DNA from: Gordius sp. MW1 | Lineage: Eukaryota > Nematomorpha > Gordioida > Gordea > Gordiidae | Reading direction: 5' to 3' | Length of the DNA: 64,000 bases | NCBI GenBank assembly: GCA_964036665.1 | Contig: OZ038531.1 | Span: 17,484,168-17,548,167, forward strand | Shown here: positions 1-11,180 of the stretch, piece after piece | Layout of the letters: each line of letters opens with the position of its first letter | Position numbering within the stretch: the first letter of the stretch is position 1 | Notes under the pieces: generated by a model | Database searches by the model: none | What the model was told of the DNA's origin: nothing | Seen by the model: only the letters and a program-made list of their open reading frames with translations | Program-made: the position numbers and the translations under genes

Positions 1-429
1 ATTTTATGATCTAATTCCGCCTGTGGTCTTTCTTCCAAGGACTCATCTTGCCAAGAGCTCTTAATCAGGAACAGAAAAATGCACGGGCCTTTTAGGCTTA
101 ATTGACACACAACTACGAGAAAAAAAAATTCCGGTCTCGATCCGACTCGTTAAGATCACATTACAGCTCGGCCGCTTATTTTTTGCAAAGCACGGTCCAG
201 ACCCTCCCCCACAAAATATTTTGATAAGTTGCTGCTTTTTAAATGGAAATTTTTTATTATTAATACACCCCTTGTCTCATACTAAAAATGCTAAATAAAA
301 ATCATGTTAAAAGATTGCGAAAGCACGAACTTTGAATAAGACCCCGAGTTATGGCTTGTCTTGATATCGGACTTTGCTGCGCAGCAAAAATCGTCGTACG
401 AGTTATAAAAGAGAACAAATTATTTTGCA

Positions 430-600
430 TAGTTTTTTATTCAAAGTGCAAAGTTTTTATTCCCATTTTCCAAGTTTTTTTTTCAATTTGCCAAGTTTTG
501 AATTAAATGTTAAGTTTTTTATTAAATGTTCAGATTTTTATTTATTTGCTCAGAGATTAATTATACTTGCCAAGTTTTTTTATGCAAAGTGGTTTTAATT
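430..600. repeat. degenerate AT-rich array
   Basis: Irregular repeats of a core like TTGCCAAGTTTTT alternate with ATGTTCAG/TGCTCAG-like words. It resembles the other TGAGCA/TGCTCA arrays of this window but is too diverged to define a unit. No gene is seen in 1-600; a short piece at about 352-395 matches the end of the Harbinger-like MITE found at 39612-39892. Confidence 0.4.
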
Positions 601-611
601 TTTAATTAAAA

Positions 612-697
612 CGAGATAGGTGCGGGTATCGAACCTGCGAGGTACGAGCTATTGAAGCTGCTAGTCAGACGTTCAATCCACTGAGCTATTACACCTC
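612..697 (-). tRNA. tRNA-like sequence (pseudo-tRNA or SINE head)
   Basis: On the - strand there is a good internal A box (TAGCTCAGTGG, + positions about 678-688) and B box (GGTTCGATACC, about 625-635), spaced as in a tRNA gene of about 83 nt. The T stem pairs at 4 of 5 positions. The acceptor and anticodon stems pair poorly and the implied anticodon is ambiguous. I read this as a degenerate tRNA or a tRNA-derived SINE head rather than a functional gene; an unusual functional tRNA is less likely. Confidence 0.35.
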
Positions 698-989
698 AAA
701 ATATTTTTGGTTATATCACTTATATATAGCAGCTATAACATTTTATTAGGTTTTTATATATTATTTTAATAAATGATTATTAAAGGCATCATTTTGTTTG
801 TTTTTAATATACTTTGATTTATGTACTTAATATAGACAATTTTTATTATACAAATAGAGTAATAACTTACAACGATTATAAAAGCTCTCTAAGGTTTTCA
901 CAGATAAAAATAATTTTTATAAATACGCGATTTAAATGAATAATTTATAACTATTATTAAAGCTCTCTAGCGTTTCCACAGCTCAATAA

Positions 990-1058
990 CACTTCTGTGC
1001 AAAATGTAATATAGGCAAAATGTAATATAGGCAAGGGTTAGGGTTAGATTTAGTGATT
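990..1058. repeat. left arm of distant 55-bp inverted repeat with TTAGGG motifs
   Basis: Two copies of an AAAATGTAATATAGGC unit are followed by AAGGGTTAGGGTTAGATTT. The reverse complement of the same stretch lies at 10633-10695, 9.6 kb away. The two TTAGGG-like words are too few to be a telomere. Confidence 0.6.
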
Positions 1059-1065
1059 TTAATAA

Positions 1066-1262
1066 CAACTGAGCATATTTTGAAAAAAACGAAATATTTT
1101 TTTGAAAAAAAAACTGAACATTTTTTGAAAAATTACTGAACATTTGACAAAAAAACTGAGCACTTTTTAATTAAAATCTGAGCATAAAAAAAACTGAACA
1201 TTTTCAATTAAAAATCTGAGCAAGTTGAATTAAAAATTGAGCACAAACAACTGAGCATTATG
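1066..1262. repeat. ACTGAGCATTTT degenerate tandem array
   Basis: About ten loosely spaced copies of ACTGAGCA or ACTGAACA are separated by A/T-rich spacers of 10-20 bp. The same core recurs at 5725-5950 and, reverse-complemented as TTGCTCAGT, at 4951-5716. Confidence 0.6.
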
Positions 1263-1290
1263 GAATTTTTCACTATGCATTTAAATAACA

Positions 1291-1602
1291 CCCGTTATAA
1301 AATAGCCGTGTCTTAACTTCGGATTCATAGCAGATTTACATTTCGCATAGCATAACAGCGATTTTGTAGGAGGCAATATGTTTCTAAGCTTAAATGTTGT
1401 AGGTTTTTAAATTTTTAGGTATCAGCAAAGTTTAGATTTAATCTCAAGAGTTGAAATTAACAAAAAAAAACGTTTGTAACTTTCAAAAAACAAAATATTA
1501 ATAATTAGAACCGAGTTTGACGCATGAAATTCAATCGGATATTTAGAAAAAGATAAATACGCGCCATTTGAATCTGAATCCGACATTAAGATAAGACCTT
1601 AG
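1291..1602. mobile_element. Harbinger-like MITE, diverged copy
   Basis: A reverse-oriented, diverged copy of the element at 39612-39892. It shares the ends (GTGTCTTAA...CTTAAGATAAGACC form) and the internal landmarks about CGCATAGCATAACAGCG and AATCTCAAGAGTTGAA. No coding capacity. 1603-2040 shows nothing recognisable. Confidence 0.5.
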
Positions 1603-2044
1603 AGGTGACAAAAGAAGAGGTTGACTAGGCGCTTAAAAAGATGACCATGGGTAGAGCGGTGTGATACTACTACACCTATATATAAGCATGCATTAACGAG
1701 GCGTGCAAAACTCTTTGTAAAATGTTCTTTTATTTTGAATATTTATTTTATTTGTATTTTATCTTTAAGTTCTTCTGTAGTAGTATAAAACCGATTTCTA
1801 AAAACAAGGTACTTAAAGATAGTTTAAATAAGCATGTTAAACGTCTGGAAAGGTTGAATTATTCATTACCTTAGCATCTTCCCCTTTTATTTTAAAAGTA
1901 GATTGTTTTAAAGAAGTAATTATGAATCAGCTTTCTTTTCTTTTATAAAACACGCACATGGACGAATTTTGTACAAATAGTCTTAGAATTAGAAAATTTT
2001 CATTTAAAGACCAATTGGGGGGGGGGGCAAGTGAAGATGTAACC

Positions 2045-2385
2045 CAAACCCCCCCCCCCCCCACCCCTCCCTTCCCTAGGCCACTGGATATAATAAAAAA
2101 GTTCGTTAAAACTTTTCTCATAATTACTTTATTTGAGATTGGATTAAAGCGATGGGCATAGCCAAGGGGAGGCAGGGAGGGGCGGCTGCCCCTTGTAAAT
2201 CAATAAATTCTTTAAAATTTAATAAATTTATGACTAAAATTACTAAAAATTAACTTTCTCTCCTTCCAGTTAAGTACCCCCTTTTAATTCCAATCCTGTC
2301 TACGTCCATGATTAAGGCATAATTGCGTGCGAAGTATAATATTAAAAATTGGATCTCATTATTAAATTATATACTATATTACTTA
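2045..2385. repeat. left arm of a ~340-bp inverted repeat
   Basis: This stretch is nearly identical, in reverse complement, to 3095-3420. The match covers both a G-rich MITE and its flanking sequence, so a local inverted duplication copied the MITE and neighbours together. The loop is about 700 bp and contains another MITE (2516-2897). Confidence 0.75.
2151..2310. mobile_element. hAT-like MITE (GATGGGCATAGCC end)
   Basis: Ends match the CATGGGCGTAGCCAGG / CCTGGCTACGCCCATG family. It is flanked by ATTAAAGC on the left and ATTAAGGC on the right, a 7-of-8 match that fits an 8-bp target-site duplication. Confidence 0.7.
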
Positions 2386-2515
2386 GAAAAACGTCGATAA
2401 TCTATGCGATTAATAAGCAAATTTTTAAATTTTTATTCATTAAATAAGGCGAATAAGGGACAAGTGAATATAAATCAATTATCTACTTTTTTGACATAAT
2501 CGTTTTAATTATAAC

Positions 2516-2897
2516 CATGGGCGTACGCAGGTTATGAATTAGGGGGGGGGGCAGATTAAAATTTTCCTGAGAGCAAAAAAAAAAAGGGTCTCGACATCCA
2601 AAAATTTTCTTAAGAGCAAAAAAAAAGGTCTCGACATCCAAAATTTTCCTGAGAGCAAACGTCCAAAAATTTTCCTGTGAGCAAAAAAAAGCAACTGCCC
2701 TAAATTAGGCAGTGTGGGCAGCCAGACCCCCTGCCCTCCCCTGGCAAATTAGGGGGGGGGCAGGGGGTCCGGCTGCCTTCCTCCGGCTAATTAGGGGGGG
2801 GCAAAACAAATTTTTTTTAATTTGTTAGGGTTTTTGTATTAAATTTTTTTTTTTAATTAGGGGGGGGCAGCCGCCCCCCCCCCTGCGTACGCCCATG
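2516..2897. mobile_element. hAT-like G-tract MITE
   Basis: Termini CATGGGCGTACGCAGG and CTGCGTACGCCCATG. Internal runs of 8-10 G and duplicated inner segments make it a composite copy. Flanks ATTATAAC / ATTAAAAC match at 7 of 8 positions (candidate TSD). Non-coding. Confidence 0.75.
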
Positions 2898-3050
2898 ATT
2901 AAAACAATATACAAAATGGTTCAATAATATCATACAAGCCTTTGGAAAATAAATAGAAATGATTTTGTAACGAAATTGGTTGACTCATAAATTCATTAAA
3001 TGTGTTATCTTCTTGTACTAATATTACAATAGACTGGTGAAATGTAAGGG

Positions 3051-3643
3051 CATGGGCGTAGACAAGTTTTAAATTAGGGGGGGGGCAGATTAAAAAAAAA
3101 TAATTTAATAATGAGATCCAATTTTTAATATTATACTTCGTACGCAATACATTATGCCTTAATCATGGACGTAGACAGGATTAGAATTAGAAGGGGGTAC
3201 TTAACTGGAAGGAGAGAAAGTTAATTTTTAGTAATTTTAGTCATAAATTTATTAAATTTTAAAGAATTTATTGATTTACAGGGGGCAGCCGCCCCTCCCT
3301 GCCTCCCCTTGGCTATGCCCATCGCTTTAATCCATTCTCAGATAAAGTAATTATGAGAAAAGTTTTAACGAACTTTTTTATTTTATCCAGTGGCCTAGGG
3401 AAGGGAGGGGTGGGGGGGGGAGAGCAAACGTCCAAAAATTTTCCGGCGACCAAAAAAAAAGCAACTCCCCTAATTAGGCAGTGGGGGCAGCCGGACCCCC
3501 TGCCCCCCGGCTAATTAGGGGCGGGGGCAGGGGTTCCGGCTGCTTCCCTCTGGCTAATTAGGGGGAGGCAAAACATATATATTTTTTTAATTTTTAAGAG
3601 TTTTTGTATTAAAATTTTTTTTTTAATCGGGGGCTACGCCCAT
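3051..3643. repeat. rearranged G-tract MITE remnants and right arm of inverted repeat
   Basis: A MITE start (CATGGGCGTAGACAAG, 3051) runs into the right arm of the inverted repeat (3095-3420, with a reverse MITE copy at 3164-3323). This is followed by the right half of another copy ending CTACGCCCATGG near 3643. Confidence 0.6.
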
Positions 3644-3760
3644 GGCATAGAGAGCCATATTTGAGCCATTTATTTACGCTATTTCTAGGAAAGCCTGGAG
3701 ATATAAGTAAAATGTCAAATTTATGTATGGAAAGATAATCCTTTATTGTTATCTTCAGGG

Positions 3761-4135
3761 ACCATAAAGGCCTTGCCCGACCCGCTCACCGAACCTGCCC
3801 GCTGGCAACTGTCGTACATTTAGATTTTCGGGCGGGCCCGGGCGGGACCATATCAAACTTTGGGCAATTCGGGCTTAATGATGTTATTTATATATGTATT
3901 ATTTTGTCACTTTTATCCAAAAATATCGGAAATAAAAATCAAAATTTTTAGAATATAAAGATATTACTGCTTAAAATTTCAAAGAATTCGGACCGGGCAT
4001 TTCGGGCTGCTCTAATGATTCGGGCATGACCGTGCGGACACTTAGAAGGGTTCGGGCGGGCGCGGGCCGGCAGTTTAGTTATATAATCAGATCGCGCCTG
4101 GTTGGAGCATGAAATTTTTAATATATCTGACCTCT
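3761..4135. mobile_element. hAT-like GC-rich non-autonomous element, diverged copy
   Basis: Contains repeated GGGCCCGGGCGGG and TTCGGGC words around an AT-rich middle (ATGTATTATTTTGTCAC). The arrangement matches the better bounded copies at 59810-60222 and 24078-25296. Its flanking duplication is not clear. 4136-4950 shows no gene. Confidence 0.5.
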
Positions 4136-4950
4136 ATTTCTCATTATCCTTTCTTACATTTTTGCAATTTTTTACTCACAAGTGCGCATTAAAAAGCCCT
4201 ACTCAAAATTCTCACCCAGTTATTTAATTTATTTCATTGCAAAAAGCTGCTCACTATTATTAATCATGGTTAAAATTATGTATCAAAATTTTTTAAGATC
4301 TAAATTGATTACATTAGAAATATTTTTCATGTTACTTTGAAAACGAATAACCATCTTAAAATTTTATTTTTATTGAATAATGAGTTTTTCCTATGCATCT
4401 AGAAAATTCCTGAAATTGATTATAATTTTCCCGGCTTAAAACAACCATCACTTTAAAAATTAGTTTTTCCACCTAAACTCGCACGGTCTAGCATGAAAGG
4501 AGTCAACCGTAAATTTTATCAACCTTCATGTATAATCGCAAAAAATCCTGTCAAATCGCTGCAATAAATTAATAATACATAATGAAGCAAAGCTTAACTT
4601 TAAATTGATGGAGCTGGAGAGCTGTTTTTTAAGGTAGTGAAATTGGCAAATATTTATTGCCCAGTAAAGTCGAGCTGAAAGATCAATAACTGATTTCATA
4701 ATGGAAGTTGCGAAGAACAACAAGCGAAAGTAAGCTTAAAAAGAGTGGCTAATAGCTTTTAGTACATAATAAATCAATTAAAATGAGATGATGGCGGCTG
4801 ACGAAATCGCCGTTAAATGTATTGTAAATGTTCACGGGATGTCAATATGCTCTGAAAATAATCATAAATTGACTTTACTAGGATTTAAAATACACGACAA
4901 AAAGGGTATTAATGCTTACGACAAAAATAATTTTTTTTGGATGTTATTTA

Positions 4951-5716
4951 AGTGCACAGTAAGAAATTAAAAAATGCGCAATAAAATATGCTCAGTAATA
5001 TATTTAAGTGCGCAGTAAATTATTAAAAATTGCACAGTTAATTAGTAATAAATTGCTCAGTAATTAAATAAAATTGCACAGTTAATCAACAATAAATTGC
5101 TCAGTAATTTAATAAAATTGCTCAATAATTTAGTAAAATTGCTCAGTAATTAGATAGCCATTCTTAGTAATTTTATAATATTTCTCAGTAATTTTGTAGC
5201 AATGAGCATTGCTCAGCATGGGCCTACGCAGGGGGGGGGCTGCCCCCGCCCCCAAATAAAAAAAAATTTTCAATACAAAAACCCTTAAAAATTAAAAAAT
5301 ATTATGTTTTGCCCCCCCCCTAATTTGTCAGGGGGAGGCAGGGAGTGCCGCTGCCCCTCTCCCCATAAGGAGATTTTTTTTTGCTCGCCGAAAAATTTTT
5401 GGTAAGGAAATTTTTTGGATGTCGAGACCTTTTTTTTTGCTCGCCGAAAAATTTTGGTAAGGAAAATTTTTTTTTGATTCTGCCCCCCCCCCCCCCCCTA
5501 ATTCAAAACCTGCGTACGCCCATGTTGCTCAGTAATTTAATAACATAGCTCAGTACCTCAATAATTTAATAAAATTGCTTAATAATTTGAATTGATAAGT
5601 AATTTTTGATGCTCAGTAATTTAATAACATTGCTCAGTACCTCAATAATTTAATAAAATTGCTTAATAATTTGAATTGATAAGTCGTTTTTGAGCATTGC
5701 TCAGTAATCAAAACAC
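4951..5716. repeat. TTGCTCAGTAATT degenerate tandem array
   Basis: Some 20 or more copies of a TTGCTCAGTAAT(T) core with AATAAAAT-type spacers. The array is interrupted by a MITE at 5217-5524. Its core is the reverse complement of that at 1066-1262 and 5725-5950. Confidence 0.7.
5217..5524. mobile_element. hAT-like G-tract MITE inserted in an array
   Basis: Termini CATGGGCCTACGCAGG and CCTGCGTACGCCCATG, flanked on both sides by TTGCTCAG, a perfect 8-bp direct repeat. The array itself contains that word, so this copy alone is weaker proof than those in unique DNA. Confidence 0.75.
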
Positions 5717-5724
5717 AACTTAGT

Positions 5725-5950
5725 TTTAAGTAACTGTGCAAAAATCATATTTAATGAACAGCATCGTAAAAAATAACTGAACAATTGAATTTAATACTAT
5801 GCAAAAAATTATTTTACTGAATATTATTTTTTTTACTGAGCATTTAATTATTTTACTGTGCATTTGATTATTTTACTGCGCATTTGATTATTTTACTGTG
5901 CATTTGAATTTTCTACTGCTCGAAAATTTAATTTTTTACTGTGCACATTA
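5725..5950. repeat. inverted continuation of the TGCTCA array
   Basis: Units such as ACTGTGCATTTGATTATTTT repeat with a period of about 20. The orientation is opposite to 4951-5716, so the two arrays meet head to head near 5717. Confidence 0.65.
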
Positions 5951-7853
5951 ATTAGTTCTCATTTTTTTTAAAGTCTTCATTAATTTAATTTTAGAATATT
6001 TTGAATATAGAGAGTGGGGGGTCATCTGTCTTTCCCTATTTTCCCCAGAGACTAGATAGACTGCTGCTCATCGACGTTAAATAAGTGTACCGTTTTCCCA
6101 CCATTTAAAATATGCACAAATAGAAAGGTTTATAGGATTTTGGTAAATTAAACAATTTTTAAAACGTTATATTGAACTAGTTAAACATCAAAAACAGCAA
6201 TATACATCACTTACACAATTCGTATTATGGGGGACACTGCAGAAAGCAACGGGAGACTGCCATATTTAAAATGGTGGATTCAAGGGTAAATATTTTGCGA
6301 TAAGAAACATTTGACATGAGCAGCCTATAAAATCTATAATTTTCCCATAAACGTACAATCTAGTTTGTCTAATTCTTTTTGACTTCTATATTAAATTAAA
6401 GTAAACTCAGGGGGAAAAAGATTTTGTTTAATAAACCCTAAGAAATTAAAAGGCATGAGTCAATATTTTTTACTTAATTTATGGGCAGGGACATGACGTT
6501 TCAATAATATGGGATGGGGAAATTCATCAAGTTTATTAAATTTTAGGTCGAAATTATATTTTGTGGTTTGCGACCAGTTCAGTTTTAATTAATCCCCATT
6601 GTACTCTTTTAAAAAGAATTCTATTAATTTAAAATTTTTTTTTCAATAAGCATATTTTATTAAATGAAACTATAAAAAACTAATTTTCGAATATTTAAGA
6701 TTTTTTACAATTAGAATTACTTTAAAGGACCAGGGGCCATATCGGCTGTAAGCTTCACTAATTACCTATCATATTGCCACCAATAAATAAATTTAAATAA
6801 ATAAATAAAAAATAAATAAATAAACAAATATTTGATTGCGGGTGTCACACATCACACATGCAACTTGGACCCCATTTAAAAGCACATTCAAGCTTGTATG
6901 TAAGGTAAGGGGCAAGTGGACTAATAAAAAAGCACTATAAAAAAAAATGCTAGTGTATGTTAGGTAATTAATTATTAACTAAGTATTAGCGAATGAAGCA
7001 TATACAAATGCAATAACAGGAGGAGTTGTAGCCCTAATAGGACTATAATTTCAATTATTGAGTAGTCCTACCCTTATCTACCAATATTTATAAAGCGAGG
7101 GAGAGTTATATTAACGTGACTTAATTAATTATTAAATAATAATTAAACCTTTACCTAGGCTATATTTTAAGTTATTTTATTTATGATTTTAAATTGATAG
7201 TAGTTTATAAATTTTTGGATTAATGAGTTAAGTCCGGTTTTAATCGCCAATTGGGCCTTCATAACTACTTAAAAAACCAAATCTATAAAAATGTTACTAA
7301 TACAAGATTTGTTATGTCTCAAATTGAGGCAAGATTGCATTTTTTAATAAATTAATTTCGTAAAAGCATTGTTATTTGACTATATAGACTCAAATCAGCT
7401 CCTTCAGAATAGTTCAATAATCTAAGGCTAGTGGTTATTTAATTCGTTATTCACTCTTACATTACAAAAATAATCATTTACATTATAATTATGGGGGTTT
7501 ATCCTTAACCACCATAAAAGTGAACCCAATCTAATTTAGTCTTATATATTAATACCTATCTCGCTTAGTATATGATTAAAAAATAACTATGGCATATTGA
7601 TGAGCTCCAATAAGAGCGAAAACGTTATATCACTATTATCATCACATGCTAAAAAAGTCAGCTATATATTTAGCCTGATTTAAAAACTGCAATTGGTGGC
7701 ATATAAATTAATTAACTTTAATTATTTGATGCGTTATTTCTTCACAATTTACTTAACATACCCGAATCGTTTTCATTTGTCTTTATGAGCTAAATGAGTT
7801 ATATATAATATTAAGGCTATTTATTACCAACTTACTTGTTAATTTATCTCTAT
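5951..7853. other. AT-rich intergenic DNA without recognisable gene
   Basis: No reading frame with family similarity was seen on either strand. A simple AAATA repeat lies at about 6782-6832. Confidence 0.5.
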
Positions 7854-9380
7854 ACTAGCTGACCCGGCAAACGTTGTTTTGCCATATTAAAAATATTTAA
7901 AAAAAAATTAAAAAATTTAAATAAGAAAATTTAAAACTACCAAAAAAAATTTAAAAACTCAACTAAACGAAAAATAACAAATAATTGATATTTTTAAGGG
8001 TGGTTAAAAACACAAAATTTTACCTCAATAATGTTCGAATTCAAATTTTCATGAAGCAAATTTTTTTTAAGTCAAATTTACCTATAATCAAAAAAAAATA
8101 TCGCGCCTGGCCTTTATGATAAAATATAAACGAAAGGCGGATACGGATACGCATATAGGTTATTTAACGAAAAATAACAAATAATTGATATCTTTAAGGG
8201 TGGTTAAAAACACAAAATTTTACCTCAATAATGTTCGAATTTAAATTTTCATGAAGCAAATTTTTTAAGTCAAATTTACCTATAATCATGGGCGTAGCCA
8301 GGTTTTGGATTAGGGGGGGGGGAAAACGTTTAAAAGATTAATTAGAGGGGGGCAAAACATAAATTTTTTAAATTTTTCAATGTTTTTGCATTGAAAAAAA
8401 TTTGGTTTCGCAAATTAGGGGGGGGGGGGCAGCCGAGGATTTCAATACAAAAACCCTTAAAAATTAAAAAAAAAATTATGTTTTGCCCCACCCCCTAATT
8501 AGCCAGGCAGGCGGGGGCAGGGGGCGCGGCTGCCCCCCCCCCTATTTGAACTTAACTCCAATTAATACAGATGCTTATTAGCGAATTTACACAAAAATAA
8601 AAGATCACTATGGAAATCGTCAAATCTAACACGATTTCCATACACGGATCAATGCCATCCAATTAGATTTTAACGCGTTTTCTTTTTAATATTTTATTTA
8701 CCAATGTATTTTACCCATGTGATTATTAGAATAAACTACTGTTTGTTTAAAAAAAAATTGTTTTGGTAAAATAAAATTTAAATTACGGTTGCATGAAAAT
8801 TTTTGGATAGTCGAGACCTTTTTTTTTTGCTCTCAGGAAAATTGTTGGGTAGTCAAGACCTTTTTTTTTAATCTGCCCCCCCCCTAATTCAAAACCTAGC
8901 TACGCCCATGGATATATCAACATTTATTGGCGTTAAAAGTATTTTCATTTTTCTCATTGTTTAACGTGCAAAAAATTACAAAATTAGATTTTTTAATTTA
9001 TTTAGCCACGCAAGAGGGGGGGACACGACCGTCCTATAATAATAATAATAATTGAAGCAAAAAATGGCTTTGATAGTGCGTAAAAAGTTTTCATTTTCCG
9101 CGCCTACTGCATTTATCACCAGACTACCTACACGATAGATAGATAAGATACGCAGCAGTACGTGATGAGGGCAGGGCGTTTGATTGACGTTCGATACAAC
9201 GTCAAAACGCATAAAACCCAATATCTCGAAAACTACTGGACCGATTTGGCTGGAACATATATTAAAACACGCTCCGGAGTGTGGGGAATAAACTGTGAAA
9301 TTTTGAGCCAAATCGGTCTGGTAGTTTTCCAAAATTGGTGGCGGCATACACACATATATATACACACATAGTTTCATTTT
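7854..9380 (+). mobile_element. interspersed element with GACCCGGCAAACGTTGTTTTG head, interrupted
   Basis: The head ACTAGCTGACCCGGCAAACG is shared with 41786 and 43248. The tail has a hairpin (CCGATTTGGCT ... AGCCAAATCGG) and ends near CATAGTTTCATTTT, as at 42123, 44233 and 44741. Between them lie a 125-bp tandem duplication (7965-8095 and 8164-8287) and G-rich MITE copies (8287-8910). A middle block (GGGACACGACCGTCCTATAAT) is shared with 43440-43540, so both are versions of one longer element. Class is uncertain: a non-LTR (RTE-like) or Helitron-type non-autonomous element. Confidence 0.55.
8287..8910. mobile_element. two partial hAT-like G-tract MITE copies
   Basis: Starts CATGGGCGTAGCCAGG, with runs of 9-13 G, and ends CTAGCTACGCCCATG. 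About 250 bp in the middle is not part of the family, so this is a broken or composite copy. No matching flanking duplication was found. Confidence 0.6.
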
Positions 9381-9544
9381 AATTGCTATGCAATTTATGG
9401 GCTCACTTTCGATTTTGTTTGTCCGCCTATTCGGTGTCTTGCATTCGGTGTCTTATTTTGCATTCGGTTTGCATTCGGTGTCTTGTTTTGTTTACTTTTA
9501 ATTTTTGTTAATTTAACTAGTTTTTGGGTTCGAATCCCGGGTTT

Positions 9545-10480
9545 TTTTTTGACTATTATTATTGTTCTTGTTACTACCATTGCTATTTTGACTTTTTGGT
9601 CGTCCGCTGGGTACTGACCAATGAAAAAAATGACCATTTGGCCAAAATGTGAATCCAAGTTTTTTTTTCGTTTTTTTTTGACTCTCATGATTGTGCCTGT
9701 TACTACCATTGCTATTTTGACTTTTTGGCCGTCCGCTGGCTACTGACCAATGAAAAAAATGACCGTTGGCCAAAATGTGAATCCAAGTGTTCGAATCCCG
9801 GAGTTTTTTTGACTCTTATGATTGTTCTTGTTACTATCATTGATAATAAGACTTTTTGGCCGTCCGTTGGCTGCTGACCAATGAAAAAAATGACCATTGG
9901 CCAAAATGTGAATCCGAGTTTATTTTTTCGTTTTTTTTGACTATTATGGTTGTTCCTGTTACTACCATTGCTATTATGACTTTTTGGCCGTCCGCTGGCT
10001 CCTGACAGATTGAAAAAATGACCATTGGCCAAAATGTGAATCGAAATTATTTTTTTCGTTTTTTTTACTATTATGATTGTTCCTGTTCTTACCATTGCTA
10101 TTATGACTTTTTGGCCGTCCGCTGGCTGCTGACCAATGGAATAAAATGACCATTGGCCAAAATGTGATTCGAAAACTTTTTTTCGTTTTTTTTTGACTAT
10201 TATGAATTTATATACACTTTTACCCTGTCCTGGCTGCTGACCAATGGAAAAAAATGACCATTGGCCAAAATGTGATACGAAAATTTTTTTTTCGTTTTTT
10301 TTACTCTTATGAATTTATATCCACTTTTACCGTGTGCTGGCTGCTGACCAATGGAAAAAAATGACCATTGGCCAAAGTGAGCATCAAAATTTTTTTTTCC
10401 GTTTTTTTGGCTATCATTGACTTATAGAGTATCTGTTGGTACTGACCAATAGAGAAAAAGTGACCATTGGCCAAATTTTT
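9545..10480. repeat. 8-unit tandem array with a hairpin in each unit
   Basis: Each unit has a T-rich part (TTTTTTTGACTATTATGATT), then TTTTTGGCCGTCCGCTGG, then GACCAATGG-spacer-CCATTGGCC, which can pair as a 9-bp stem over a 10-11-nt A-rich loop. Hairpins lie near 9616, 9745, 9877, 10003, 10131, 10238, 10348 and 10445. Spacing shrinks from about 130 to about 97 bp along the array. The repeat is open for long stretches on the - strand, but the translation is only a repeat artefact. Confidence 0.8.
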
Positions 10481-10632
10481 GATTTTTTTAATTAAAAATT
10501 GTTCAAATTCAACAAAAAATTTCTCCCAACAATTCTGCAAATTCTTAACATTGTTTTGTTTTATAATATAATGTTTGTTAGACCCATAATCACTAAAGGC
10601 CATAAAAACTAATGTAATACGAAACTAGATGC

Positions 10633-10695
10633 AAACACTAAATCTAACCCTAACCCTTGCCTATATTACATTTTGCCTTTATTACATTTTGCCTA
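10633..10695. repeat. right arm of distant 55-bp inverted repeat
   Basis: Reads CTAAATCTAACCCTAACCCT followed by two TATTACATTTTGCC units, the reverse complement of 990-1058 with few differences. Confidence 0.6.
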
Positions 10696-10958
10696 TAATG
10701 GAAAATTTGTATAAATAATTAATTAATCATTAAGCATTTAATACCCCCCTATATTTTTATAGCTATAGAATTTATAACAATTAGTTAACTCCATGATTTA
10801 CTACGCTACAGATTGTGTGGTAAATTAGTGAGTCTGCTGCCAAAAAAAGAGACAACCCTCCTAACCTAAAATGTTTAACCTAATTTCATATAAAAATAAA
10901 ATAAAGATGCCCTATCTTACCCTCTTATCCTTCCATCGCTGAGTTGGTATTATTAGGG

Positions 10959-11180
10959 GGCGGGAGTGGAGGAGATCATCCCTCAACCCCTTTTTATTAT
11001 TATTGATTATTATATGCGTTTAGTTTTAACGGAGGGAAGGGGGGGGGGTAGTGTGAGCGTTTAGTTTTGGGCGGGAGTGGAGGAGATCATCCCTCAACCC
11101 CTTTTTATTATTATTGATTATTATATGCGTTTAGTTTTAACGGAGGGAAGGGGGGGGGGTAGTGTGAGCGTTTAGTTTTA
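10959..11180. repeat. 111-bp direct duplication (two units)
   Basis: Two almost identical consecutive units begin GCGGGAGTGGAGGAGATCAT and end in an AGGGAAGGGGGGGGGGTAG tract. 11181-12228 shows no recognisable gene. Confidence 0.8.

Noticed and set aside
1035-1056. TTAGGG words considered as telomere
   Set aside because: Only two copies, within a dispersed 55-bp repeat, with internal sequence on both sides.
1958-2161. Frames of about 65 codons on both strands across G/C homopolymers
   Set aside because: Encoded proline/glycine runs come from poly-C or poly-G in a MITE; no family similarity.
4788-4970. 60-codon frame MMAADEIAVK...
   Set aside because: No similarity, no splice or neighbour support; it runs into the adjacent array.
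9529-9541. GGGTTCGAATCCC, a perfect tRNA B-box word
   Set aside because: No A box or foldable tRNA body at the right distance on either strand.
9395-10095. Overlapping - strand reading frames with a repeated ANGHFFHWSV motif
   Set aside because: They are translations of the 97-132-bp tandem array; the motif appears in several frames with no start context or conserved product.
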